Below are positions 42,687 through 50,541 of a DNA stretch of 64,000 bases, piece after piece; the first letter of the stretch is position 1, and each line of letters opens with the position of its first letter. This DNA comes from Gemmatimonadota bacterium (GTDB taxonomy: Bacteria > Gemmatimonadota > Gemmatimonadetes > Gemmatimonadales > Gemmatimonadaceae). The position numbers were made by a program, and so were the translations under genes. Under the pieces are notes generated by a model. It ran no database searches, had not been told where the DNA came from, and worked only from the letters and a program-made list of their open reading frames with translations. The stretch covers positions 50,215 to 114,214 of the forward strand of contig JAJPIS010000019.1 of assembly GCA_021324635.1 (NCBI GenBank), in the 5' to 3' direction.

Positions 42687-43358
42687 TCAGCCCGGGGGCG
42701 GGAGCGGATGTGGTCCGTGCCCGTTCCCCCTGGCCCGCACATGCACCGCCGCCCGGTGCTCCAACGACTCGACCGCCGGCGCGAGCAGCAGCTCGATCTC
42801 CCGGAGCCGCCCGCCCGGCGAGCGCGAGGTGAGCAGTCGCTGCCGCGCGTTGACGTCCATGTCGATCACCGCCGCGATCGCGAACGCGAGGAGCGCCGGA
42901 TCCTCGGGCAGCGCCGGCAGGGCGTCGGCGTCGTCGGCGAGCGTGCGGGCCGCCGTGCCGACCCGCTGGAACAGCTCCCGCACCCGGTCGGCCACCGGCG
43001 CCAGCGCGAGCACCGACTCCTCCGTGTCGTCGTAGTCCGAGATCACGCCGACGTGGTACGGGCGATCACTCTCCTCGAAGGACTCGAGCACGAAGCGGTG
43101 CGCGCCCGAGACGAGGATGTTCGCTCGTCCGTCCGGCAGCGTCTCGGCCCGCTCGACCTGCGCGACGCAGCCGACGTGACCGGCCGGGATCTCGCGCTCG
43201 CGCACCCCTTCGGGCCTGAAGAGGACGCCGAACACCCGATCCCCGGCCAGGCAGTCCGCGAGCATCTGGCGGTAGCGCGGCTCGAAGATGTGGAGCGGCA
43301 GGTGCCCGCCCGGGAACAACACCATCGGCAGCGGAAAGAGCGGGATCCGCGTCGACAC
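42687..43358 (-). CDS. Lon N-terminal (substrate-binding) domain protein
   Basis: A GTG at 43358 with GGGAGGGG seven bases upstream gives 223 residues; the ORF track merges it into a 655-codon frame. STRIPLFPLPMVLFPGGHLPLHIFEPRYRQMLADCL is the start of the Lon substrate-binding (LAN) domain, and GCVAQVERAETLPDGRANILVSGAHRF follows as expected. There is no ATPase or protease domain, so it is a stand-alone LAN protein, found in many bacteria with no settled function. It lies between the three-domain carbohydrate enzyme and glcD with 4-17 bp gaps, so co-transcription with glc genes is likely. Confidence 0.9.
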   Translation of the reverse strand: MSTRIPLFPLPMVLFPGGHLPLHIFEPRYRQMLADCLAGDRVFGVLFRPEGVREREIPAGHVGCVAQVERAETLPDGRANILVSGAHRFVLESFEESDRPYHVGVISDYDDTEESVLALAPVADRVRELFQRVGTAARTLADDADALPALPEDPALLAFAIAAVIDMDVNARQRLLTSRSPGGRLREIELLLAPAVESLEHRAAVHVRARGNGHGPHPLPPPG

Positions 43359-43375
43359 GGTAGCCCCTCCCAACG

Positions 43376-46300
43376 TCAGGACGCGACCGGCAGTCGCACG
43401 GTCGCCTTGCGCTCCAACTTGCCCCACCCGACGACCCGTCCCTGGATGGCGGCCATGAACGAGCGGACCACGACCCAGTACATGAGCTGTCGATACGCGA
43501 ACCGCTGGATCAGGATGAGCCAGGTGAGGGACTTGTCCTCGCCCGGCTCCATGAGAAAGGCGACGGCGGCCGCGAGCCAGTCGACGAGCAGGAAGATCGC
43601 GTAATAGGTGAAGACGTGGGCCATGCTCGTCATCGCGTAGGTCGTCCCGTGATAGTAGCGCGTCAGGAGGATCGACACGAGACTGTACACGAACGCCAGG
43701 TCGGCGAGCGGGGAGATGGCCGGCAGCAGGAGCTGAAAGAGCCACGTGTTGGGCAGCGCGGCCCAGCCGAGCGTTCCGTAGCGCGGGCGGAGCAGCGTGT
43801 GGCGATACTTCCACGCGCATTGGAGCGTCCCGAACGACCACCGGAAGCGCTGCCGGGCGAGCGTGCGCAGCGAGTCCGGCGCCTCGGTGTAGCCGATCGC
43901 TCCGTCGGCGTAGGCGATCGAATGCCCGCGCTCGCGGATGCTGAGCGTCAGGTCCTGATCCTCGGCCAGCGTGTCGGCCCGGAAGCCGCCGGCGCTCTGG
44001 ACCAGCGACTTGCGCCAGGCGCCGACCGCGCCCGGCACGACGGTGATCCCGTCGAGGAGCGAAAAGGCGCGGCGGTCGAGGTTCTGGCTGGTGACGTACT
44101 CGAGCGCCTGCCAGCGCGTGACGAGGTTGACGCGGTTGCCGACCTTGGCGTTGCCGGCCACCGCCCCCACCGTCGGGTCGGCGAGCGGTTGCACCAGCTC
44201 GTCGATCGTGTCGGGCGCGAACAGCGTGTCGGCGTCCAGGGCGACCACGACGTCGTAGCGGGCCCGCGCGAGCCCGAAGTTGAGCGCGCTCGCCTTCCCG
44301 CCGTTCTCCTTGCGGTAGACGGAGACGACCCGACCGTCGGGATAGGCGTCGCGCACGAGCTGGTAGGTGTTGTCGGCCGACCCGTCGTCGACGACGATCA
44401 CCTCGAGCGGGCCCGCGTACCGCTGGGTGACGAGACTGCCGATCGTCTTCAGGATGACCTTGCCCTCGTTGTACGCCGGCACGACGATGCTGACCGGCGG
44501 GCTGAACGTCGTCGGAACCCCGCGCCGCTGGTGCCGGAGGATGCGTTGTGCGAGCGCGAGCGGGCCGATGACGACGAGGCGCCCGATCCCGAGAACCACG
44601 GCCACCATGAAGATCCAGTAGAGCGTCAGCTCCCCGTAGCCGAGCGTCGCCCACCCGGCCAGCCGGATCAGGCGGGCGCCCTCGCTGACACCCGGGAGCG
44701 GCGGCATGGCCTCGTCCCGGGAGATGCCGACCAGTTCCGACAGCAGGACGAGCGTGTCCCCGTTGGCGCGAAGGGAATCGATGATCGGCCCGAGGACCGC
44801 GACCGTGCGCGAGCGATCCCCGCCGCCGTCGTGCATCAGCACGACGTTCCCGGTGTCCCGGCCCCCGAGCGTGAGCTTGATGATCGAGTCGGTCGGGATC
44901 GCCTGCCAGTCCTCGGAGTCGTCGCGCAGGCCGACCGTGTAGTAGCCCTTGCGGGTGGCGATCCCGGCCGACGACAGCTCGTCGGGCGTGGTGGGTGTCG
45001 CATCACCGAAGTAGGGCGGCCGGAAGAACGCCGTGCGGTGATCGAGGACGGACTCCAGCAGGCTCTCGTTGGCGTCGAGCTCGAAGCGTGTCCGCTGGTC
45101 GGAGACGAGGGCGAGGTTCGGGTGCGAGTAGGTGTGATTGCCGACCTCGTGCCCTTCCTCGTAGATGCGCCGCGTGAGCGGGATGTGCGTGTCCACGTTC
45201 TCGCCGATGACGAAGAACGTCGCCGGCGCGTGGCGCGATCGCAGGGTGTCGAGGATCATCGGCGTCCACCGCCCGTCGGGCCCGTCGTCGAACGTCAGCG
45301 CGACCTCGTGCTCGCGCTGGCCGTAACGATCCACGACGTACGGCTTGGGGTAGACGACGATCGAGTCGTGGACGATCGTCCCGCCGCCATCGGCGGCGGT
45401 CAGCCGGGCACCGGGCGTCGGCCACGCCCGGACGCGCAGGATGTCGCCGCCCGAGTCGGGCTCCTCGTCGGGCCCCGGACACTCGTGGCGCTCACCCCGG
45501 GTCCGCGGGATCTCGGGACGGCGCTTGCCGCAGACGACGTCGTTGACGAACTCCACATCGTAGCCTGGGGGGACGATCCGCAGGCTGTCGGGGCCGCCGT
45601 CCAACCCGCGACGTCCGAGCACCGCCCACAGTGACGCGTCCTCCTGACCGAGGCGCCAGATCGCCGTGCCGGCGACCCCCATGTCGCGGCCGACGCGGAT
45701 CTGGTTGTAGGCGGTCGCCGCGTCGAGGTACCAGATCACGTGGTCGGTGGAGTCGGGGTCGGTCCACGTGATGTACGGGTTGAGCGCATCCGGGTCGAAG
45801 CGGGTCGCCGCGTGGTGGTCGCGCGCCGCCTGCATCACTTCCTGGAACGTGGTCATCTGGCCGGACGTGGCGCGCTCGTCGGGGTCGTCGTTCCAGTTGT
45901 AGCCGTAGGCGCCGACCATGAGGATCAGCTTCTCGGGCGGGACCACGGCCGCGAACTCGCGTGCCCGCTGGACGTAGAACGACTGACTCGCGATCGGCCC
46001 GGGGTTGCCGCCGCCGTAGTGCTCATCGAAGAGCATCGCGAAGACGTAGTCGTTCACGGCCGCGATCCGCTCGAGCTCCGGACGGGTGGCGTAGGACGGG
46101 ACGGCCTGGGTGACGATCCGCTTGAGCGGAGCGAGCGCGGCGCGGAGGTTCGCCTCGAACGTGACGGCCGGCCCCTCGAGATCGGCCGGCATGTCCTCGA
46201 AGTCGACCGTGACACCGGCCAGCGAGTCGCGCACCACCAGGTCACGCAGTTGCGCCACCGCCCGCTCGCGCGCCGCGGGCGATCCGAGGAAGGCTCGCAG

Positions 46301-46939
46301 GGCCGCCGGGTTGAAGTGCTTGCCGGTCGGCACGGCGGCCGACTGCGGCCGGCGGTCGAAGTTGCTCACCATGAGGAGGATCGCCGGCGGCGTCCGCACC
46401 GACGGCTTCCGCACGACGTCGAACACCTTGCGGTTGACCTCGAAGTCGATCGAGTCGCCGAGCGGGGCGAGAAACCCCCACTCGCAGACGACCCAATCGA
46501 GATCGGTGACGTGCTGGTTGAGCGACGCGAGCGAGTTGTCGGCCCAGTTCACGTAAAAGGCCGCGACGATCGGCGAGGTCCGCGTGCCGCGGCGCGCGAT
46601 GAGCCGCCCGCCGCCGGGCGGCGTCTGACGCCCGCGGCGGGCCGGGGGGGCGGGGCGGAACGCGTGGGCGAGGCTCCGGCGCATGGCGATCCGCTCGCGC
46701 TGATCACGCGTCACCGCGACCGGCGGGACGATGCTGTGGTCCACCGGGAGCGCCGGGACGAGTGGCGGAACGGCGACGCCGACGACGAGGAGGGCCGCGA
46801 GCCCGGTCGCGACACCGCCGACCATGATCCAGAACCGTCGCCATCCGCGCGCCCGGCGGCCGTCCGGGTCGAGGAAGACCGGGTTCGGCGGCGGTGGGGC
46901 CGGGGCGGGCGGCGACGGTGGCGAAGAGGCTGTCGGCAT
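43376..46939 (-). CDS. Three-domain membrane protein: GH18-like hydrolase, polysaccharide deacetylase, GT2 synthase
   Basis: A 1187-residue protein. After one N-terminal membrane helix (FWIMVGGVATGLAALLVVGVAV) comes a GH18-type barrel (about 115-460; SPIVAAFYVNWADNS, catalytic-like GVTVDFEDMP, VGAYGYNWND, GVAGTAIWRLGQED), then a NodB deacetylase (about 540-740; EVALTFDDGPDGRWTP, EVGNHTYSHP, FFRPPYFGD, VVLMHDGGGD). After another helix (ELTLYWIFMVAVVLGIGRLVV) lies a processive GT2 synthase (about 795-1040; VSIVVPAYNEGKV, ALDADTLFAPD, AEDQDLTL and the RQRFRWSFG form of QxxRW), ending with about four helices. The hydrolase and deacetylase domains should face the periplasm and the GT2 the cytoplasm, so one chain could make, export, deacetylate and cut an N-acetyl-hexosamine polymer. 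The product is unproven. Confidence 0.9.
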   Translation of the reverse strand: MPTASSPPSPPAPAPPPPNPVFLDPDGRRARGWRRFWIMVGGVATGLAALLVVGVAVPPLVPALPVDHSIVPPVAVTRDQRERIAMRRSLAHAFRPAPPARRGRQTPPGGGRLIARRGTRTSPIVAAFYVNWADNSLASLNQHVTDLDWVVCEWGFLAPLGDSIDFEVNRKVFDVVRKPSVRTPPAILLMVSNFDRRPQSAAVPTGKHFNPAALRAFLGSPAARERAVAQLRDLVVRDSLAGVTVDFEDMPADLEGPAVTFEANLRAALAPLKRIVTQAVPSYATRPELERIAAVNDYVFAMLFDEHYGGGNPGPIASQSFYVQRAREFAAVVPPEKLILMVGAYGYNWNDDPDERATSGQMTTFQEVMQAARDHHAATRFDPDALNPYITWTDPDSTDHVIWYLDAATAYNQIRVGRDMGVAGTAIWRLGQEDASLWAVLGRRGLDGGPDSLRIVPPGYDVEFVNDVVCGKRRPEIPRTRGERHECPGPDEEPDSGGDILRVRAWPTPGARLTAADGGGTIVHDSIVVYPKPYVVDRYGQREHEVALTFDDGPDGRWTPMILDTLRSRHAPATFFVIGENVDTHIPLTRRIYEEGHEVGNHTYSHPNLALVSDQRTRFELDANESLLESVLDHRTAFFRPPYFGDATPTTPDELSSAGIATRKGYYTVGLRDDSEDWQAIPTDSIIKLTLGGRDTGNVVLMHDGGGDRSRTVAVLGPIIDSLRANGDTLVLLSELVGISRDEAMPPLPGVSEGARLIRLAGWATLGYGELTLYWIFMVAVVLGIGRLVVIGPLALAQRILRHQRRGVPTTFSPPVSIVVPAYNEGKVILKTIGSLVTQRYAGPLEVIVVDDGSADNTYQLVRDAYPDGRVVSVYRKENGGKASALNFGLARARYDVVVALDADTLFAPDTIDELVQPLADPTVGAVAGNAKVGNRVNLVTRWQALEYVTSQNLDRRAFSLLDGITVVPGAVGAWRKSLVQSAGGFRADTLAEDQDLTLSIRERGHSIAYADGAIGYTEAPDSLRTLARQRFRWSFGTLQCAWKYRHTLLRPRYGTLGWAALPNTWLFQLLLPAISPLADLAFVYSLVSILLTRYYHGTTYAMTSMAHVFTYYAIFLLVDWLAAAVAFLMEPGEDKSLTWLILIQRFAYRQLMYWVVVRSFMAAIQGRVVGWGKLERKATVRLPVAS

Positions 46940-47111
46940 GGATCAGATCGCGCGGGGTGCCGGCCCGATGCCTGGGACCCCGTGCGCCGGGCGCGCATCA
47001 CACGGCGCCGCGAGCACTGCGCGCGCTGCGCAGGCTGCACCGTGCGGGGCGTCGAGCGCCGACGGAATCGTCGGGACCGTCCAAACAGCGAAATCTAGCG
47101 CGCGCGGTGCG

Positions 47112-47633
47112 CTACGGGGCCGTCCCGCTGCGCTCCCCGCCGGACCCAATGCCCGACACCCGGCGGACGAGGGCCCGCAGGTCGGCGAGATCGAACGGCT
47201 TCTGGAGCACCGGGCAGGCGGTCCGCTGGACGAACTCGGCGGCCTCGGCCGAGACGGCATCACCGGTGGCCACGATGAACCGGTCGAGGAGCTCGGGGCG
47301 GGCGCGCCGCAGATACTCGTGCAGTTCGACACCGCCCAGGCCGGGCATGCGCAGGTCGCAGATGACGATGTCGTAGGCGGGGGCGGGACCACTCGGGGGG
47401 ATCAGCTTCTCCAGTCCGCTGCGGCCGTCGAACCCCTCATCGACGAACCAGCCGTCCCGCGTCAGGAAGCGCCGCAGCGCGAGCCGGATGGACGACTCAT
47501 CGTCGATGACGAGCGCTCGCGGTGCCTGGGCTCCCGGGGTGCTCGCGGCCGGCGCGCTCCCGCCGGGGCCGGGCGTACCGGGGCGATCAGGCGGCCCAGA
47601 ATCCTGCGAGGGCGGATCCGTCGGGAGATTCAC
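47112..47633 (-). CDS. Single-domain response regulator
   Basis: A 173-residue protein consisting of a Pro/Gly/Ala-rich head and one receiver domain: RALVIDDESSIRLALRRFL, phosphoacceptor Asp in IVICDLRMPGLGGVELHEYL, Thr switch in FIVATGDAVS and Lys in PVLQKPFDLADLRALV. No output domain follows. The only in-frame start is the GTG at 47633, which lies 47 bp inside the end of the sigma-factor gene, so translation of the two is probably coupled. The partner kinase is unknown; a link to sigma-factor activity is suggested by the overlap alone. Confidence 0.85.
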   Translation of the reverse strand: MNLPTDPPSQDSGPPDRPGTPGPGGSAPAASTPGAQAPRALVIDDESSIRLALRRFLTRDGWFVDEGFDGRSGLEKLIPPSGPAPAYDIVICDLRMPGLGGVELHEYLRRARPELLDRFIVATGDAVSAEAAEFVQRTACPVLQKPFDLADLRALVRRVSGIGSGGERSGTAP

Positions 47634-48477
47634 GCAGCTTCTCGAACGCCCGCTCCCGAATCTGACGGATGCGCTCGCGCGTGACGCCCAGAAGGGCCCC
47701 GATCTTCTCCAGGGTCATCGCTTCGGACCCTTCCTCGAGTCCGTAGTACAGGTACAGGATCTTCCGCTCCCGGGGCGTGAGGTACTTCCGGAAGACGCGG
47801 TCGATGAACTCCCGCATGAGCTTGAAGTCGGTGATCTCCTCCATCTCGGCGCCGTCGACACCCGCGAAGCGTTCGCCGAGCGTGCACGCCTCCCGATCGG
47901 ATCGATCGACCGGCGCGTCGAGGGAGATCTCGGTCGACGACATCTGCCGCGACGCCCGAACGGATTCCGGTGTCTCCTCGATGAGGCGCCCGATCTCCGT
48001 GTCCGTCGGGTCGCGCTTGAGCACCTGCGACAGCACGGTCTCGGCGCGGGCGAGCTTGATGAGCTGGGAGTTCTGGTTGAGCGGGATGCGAACCGATCGG
48101 GTCTGCTCGGCGAGGGCCTTGAGCACCGCCTGGCGCACCCACCAGACGGCGTAGGAGATGAACTTGACGCCCTGGTCCGGGTCGAACTTCCGGACTGCTT
48201 TGAGGAGCCCCTCGTTCCCGATGGCGACCAGCTCACTCAGGTCGAGCCCGTGACCCTGGTACTTCTTCACGTACGAGATCACGAACCGGAGATTGGCCGT
48301 GACCAGCCGCTCGGCAGCGCGTTCGTCACCGCGCTGGACCCGCCGGGCGAGGCGGCGCTCCTCTTCTGCGTCCTGTATCAGCGGGAGCTTCTGTATGTCT
48401 TGCAAGTACTGATCGAAAGCGGTCGAGGGCGAGCTGCGGAAGTACCCTTTGGACCTACTCTCGGTCACTTGCTGCAT
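47587..48477 (-). CDS. Sigma-70 family RNA polymerase sigma factor (RpoD/RpoS-like)
   Basis: A 296-residue sigma factor. It has region 1.2 (AFDQYLQDIQKLPLI), region 2 (RFVISYVKKYQGHGLDLSELVAIGNEGLL, then FISYAVWWVRQAVLKAL, the -10 recognition helix), region 3 (RIPLNQNSQLIKL) and region 4 with the -35-binding helix (TLEKIGALLGVTRERIRQIRERAFEKLR). It lacks the long acidic region 1.1 and the non-conserved region of primary RpoD and has the size of the short primary sigma factors used in several phyla and of group 2 factors. It could be the housekeeping factor; the -35/-10 sites seen in this window fit its region 2.4/4.2 type. Confidence 0.92.
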   Translation of the reverse strand: MQQVTESRSKGYFRSSPSTAFDQYLQDIQKLPLIQDAEEERRLARRVQRGDERAAERLVTANLRFVISYVKKYQGHGLDLSELVAIGNEGLLKAVRKFDPDQGVKFISYAVWWVRQAVLKALAEQTRSVRIPLNQNSQLIKLARAETVLSQVLKRDPTDTEIGRLIEETPESVRASRQMSSTEISLDAPVDRSDREACTLGERFAGVDGAEMEEITDFKLMREFIDRVFRKYLTPRERKILYLYYGLEEGSEAMTLEKIGALLGVTRERIRQIRERAFEKLRESPDGSALAGFWAA

Positions 48478-48686
48478 ACCCGCCCCTTCGGTCGAGAGTG
48501 TCGTATGTCCCGCGGACTCATCGCCCGCGAGGAGGCACCTGATGAGTGCACTGGCCGACCCCCACCCGCCGACGCATCAGCTGCCTGCACCGGGCGCCCG
48601 GCTACCCCGCAAACCGGCCGTCAGTGTAACAGCGCGAACAGATGAGGTCAACAGCCAAAACGCGTGCCAGTCACCTGCCCGTCACC

Positions 48687-48743
48687 GGCGACTCACCCAC
48701 GCGTCACATGGCGAGTCACCCGCGCGTCACAGGGCGAGTCACC
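48687..48743. repeat. 23-bp imperfect tandem repeat upstream of the sigma gene
   Basis: GGCGACTCACCCACGCGTCACAT (shown in two parts: GGCGACTCACCC and ACGCGTCACAT) at 48687 is followed by a near copy at 48710 and a half copy at 48733. It lies between the aroB stop and the sigma-factor start, an upstream region of 271 bp that otherwise shows no clear promoter. Confidence 0.75.
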
Positions 48744-48748
48744 GACGG

Positions 48749-49816
48749 CTACGCGAGGGCGTCGTGCACGAAGGCGTCGGGGAGCGGGATGCTCCACCCG
48801 CGCTCCTCGCCCGCCATCGCACCGATCCGCACCGGCAGCGCGTACTCGACCGATCCGGCCCGGGCCTTCTTGTCGTGGTGCGTGCGGGCGACGAGGTCGC
48901 CGGCCGCGAGGGTCGGTGGGATGCCGATCGGGAGCCCGGCCCCGTCGAGGACGGCACACACCTCGGCCGTGATGCCGCACTCGGCCACCCCCGCCAGCTC
49001 GGCCAGCCGGCACTCGGTCGCCATGCCGACCGCCACCGCCTCGCCGTGCAGCAGCGTATAGCCGCTCGCGGCCTCGACGGCGTGGCCGATCGTGTGACCG
49101 AAGTTCAGGATCTTGCGCCGCCCGTGCTCGCGCTCGTCGGCGGCCACGACCCGCGACTTGATCGCGATGCTGCCGGCGATGAGCGCCGTCATGGCGTCGC
49201 TCGTCGGGCCCTGCCTCGCCAACAACGCCGGCAGGTCGGCGCTCGTGCGGGCGAAATACCCGGCGTCGGCGATCACCCCGTGCTTGATGGCTTCCGCCAG
49301 GCCCGAGCGGAGCTCGCGGATCGGCAGCGTCGCAAGCACCCCCGGGTCGACGATCACGCAGGCGGGGCGGTGGAAGGCGCCGACGAGATTCTTCCCCGTC
49401 GGGGTATCGACCCCCGTCTTCCCGCCGATCGCGGCGTCGATCATGGCCAGGAGCGTGGTCGGCACCTGCACGATCGGAACCCCGCGCATGAGGGTCGCCG
49501 CGACGAAGCCGGCGAGATCGCCCACGACCCCGCCGCCGAGCGCCACCACGGTCGTGTCCCGGCCATGGCCGCGCGAGAGCAGCTCGTCCGTCACCTGCGC
49601 CCATCGCTCGCGCGTCTTGCTCCCCTCGCCGGGCGGGATCGCCAGCACGTCGGGCCGCGCCGCGCCGAAGGACGCTGCCGCCCGCGCGCCATGGAGCGCG
49701 CCGACCGTCTCGTCGGTGATGATCACGTAGCGGTGGGCCGGCGCCGCCGCCCGGACCCGCTCGCCCAGCGTCGCGAGCGCGCCGCGCTCGATCACGACCT
49801 CGTCGTCGGTCGTCAC
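48749..49816 (-). CDS. aroB: 3-dehydroquinate synthase
   Basis: A 355-residue NAD- and zinc/cobalt-dependent enzyme that converts DAHP to 3-dehydroquinate, step two of the shikimate pathway. Signatures are VVALGGGVVGDLAGFVAATLMRG, QVPTTLLAMIDAAIGGKTGVD, the metal ligands in SGLAEAIKHGVIAD (Glu), NFGHTIGHAVE (His) and LHGEAVAVGM (His). The GTG at 49816 overlaps the adenosyltransferase stop as GTGA, so the two are translationally coupled; this pairing is common by position only. The length fits the bacterial monofunctional type. Confidence 0.95.
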   Translation of the reverse strand: MTTDDEVVIERGALATLGERVRAAAPAHRYVIITDETVGALHGARAAASFGAARPDVLAIPPGEGSKTRERWAQVTDELLSRGHGRDTTVVALGGGVVGDLAGFVAATLMRGVPIVQVPTTLLAMIDAAIGGKTGVDTPTGKNLVGAFHRPACVIVDPGVLATLPIRELRSGLAEAIKHGVIADAGYFARTSADLPALLARQGPTSDAMTALIAGSIAIKSRVVAADEREHGRRKILNFGHTIGHAVEAASGYTLLHGEAVAVGMATECRLAELAGVAECGITAEVCAVLDGAGLPIGIPPTLAAGDLVARTHHDKKARAGSVEYALPVRIGAMAGEERGWSIPLPDAFVHDALA

Positions 49817-50358
49817 CAGGTGACCTCCCCCGCACCCGCGCGGTGGTTGGCGACGCGGGCGAGCACGAAGAGCAGGTCGGAGAGCCGATTGAGATAGATC
49901 CCGACCAGCGGGGGAAGCTCGACCGTGCGGGAGAGCGCGACGACGCGCCGCTCGGCGCGGCGGCAGACGGTACGCGCCACGTGCAGCGCCGCGGCCTTGG
50001 GGGTGCCGCCCGGCAGGATGAAGGCCCGAAGCGGCGTCAGCTCGGCCTCACCCGCATCGATCGCGTGCTCGAGCTCCGCGATGCGGTCCGCGTCGATGCG
50101 CGCCTTGACGAGATGCTCGTGCATCTTGTCGTGATCGGGCGTCGCGAGGAGCGCTCCGAGACTGAAGAGGTCGCGCTGGACCGGGACCAGCACCTCGTCG
50201 ATCCGCGGCATCACGTCGATCGCGCGCGCCAGGCCGAGCGCCGCGTTGAGCTCGTCGACCTCGCCGTACGCCTCGACGCGGGCGTCCTCCTTGCCGACCC
50301 GTCCCCCGCCGAACAGCCCCGTGGTCCCCGCGTCCCCCGTGCGCGTGTAGATCTTCAT
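49813..50358 (-). CDS. pduO: ATP:cob(I)alamin adenosyltransferase, PduO type
   Basis: The ATG at 50358 (MKIYTRTGDAGTTGLFGG) is the family start and gives 181 residues; the ORF track extends it back through a tandem repeat. RVEAYGEVDELNAALGLA and the C-terminal YLNRLSDLLFVLARVANH segment are PduO/MMAB hallmarks. The enzyme transfers the adenosyl group of ATP to cob(I)alamin, making coenzyme B12. No B12-biosynthesis or B12-dependent mutase gene is nearby, so it may serve salvage. The upstream region consists of two 10-bp repeat arrays, and no cobalamin riboswitch is recognisable. Confidence 0.93.
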   Translation of the reverse strand: MKIYTRTGDAGTTGLFGGGRVGKEDARVEAYGEVDELNAALGLARAIDVMPRIDEVLVPVQRDLFSLGALLATPDHDKMHEHLVKARIDADRIAELEHAIDAGEAELTPLRAFILPGGTPKAAALHVARTVCRRAERRVVALSRTVELPPLVGIYLNRLSDLLFVLARVANHRAGAGEVTW

Positions 50359-50380
50359 GCGCGGAAAGTACTCGGTCCGA

Positions 50381-50440
50381 CACCCGCGGCCACCCGCGGC
50401 CACTCGCGGCCACCCGCGGCCACCCGCGGCCACCCGCGGG
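50381..50440. repeat. Six tandem 10-bp copies of CACCCGCGGC
   Basis: Copies begin every 10 bp from 50381, with one T-for-C change in copy 3 and a G ending in copy 6. The array begins 22 bp upstream of the PduO start codon, where its ribosome site and promoter would be expected. Confidence 0.92.
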
Positions 50441-50455
50441 CGCGGGCTCGCGCGG

Positions 50456-50528
50456 TGGGTGACCGGGTGTGACCGGGTGTGACCCGGTGTGACCGGGTGT
50501 GACCCGGTGTGACCGGGTGTGACCGGCG
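50456..50528. repeat. Seven tandem 10-bp copies of GACCGGGTGT
   Basis: A second 10-bp array, GACCGGGTGT with alternating GACCCGGTGT variants, lies 15 bp right of the first and ends 13 bp before the kinase stop (50542). The exactly 10-bp period in both arrays is close to one DNA helical turn. Confidence 0.9.
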
Positions 50529-50541
50529 GGTTACCGGCGGC

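Noticed and set aside
50359-50541. Cobalamin riboswitch upstream of the adenosyltransferase gene
   Set aside because: The region is simple 10-bp repeats and shows no B12-box or expected length.
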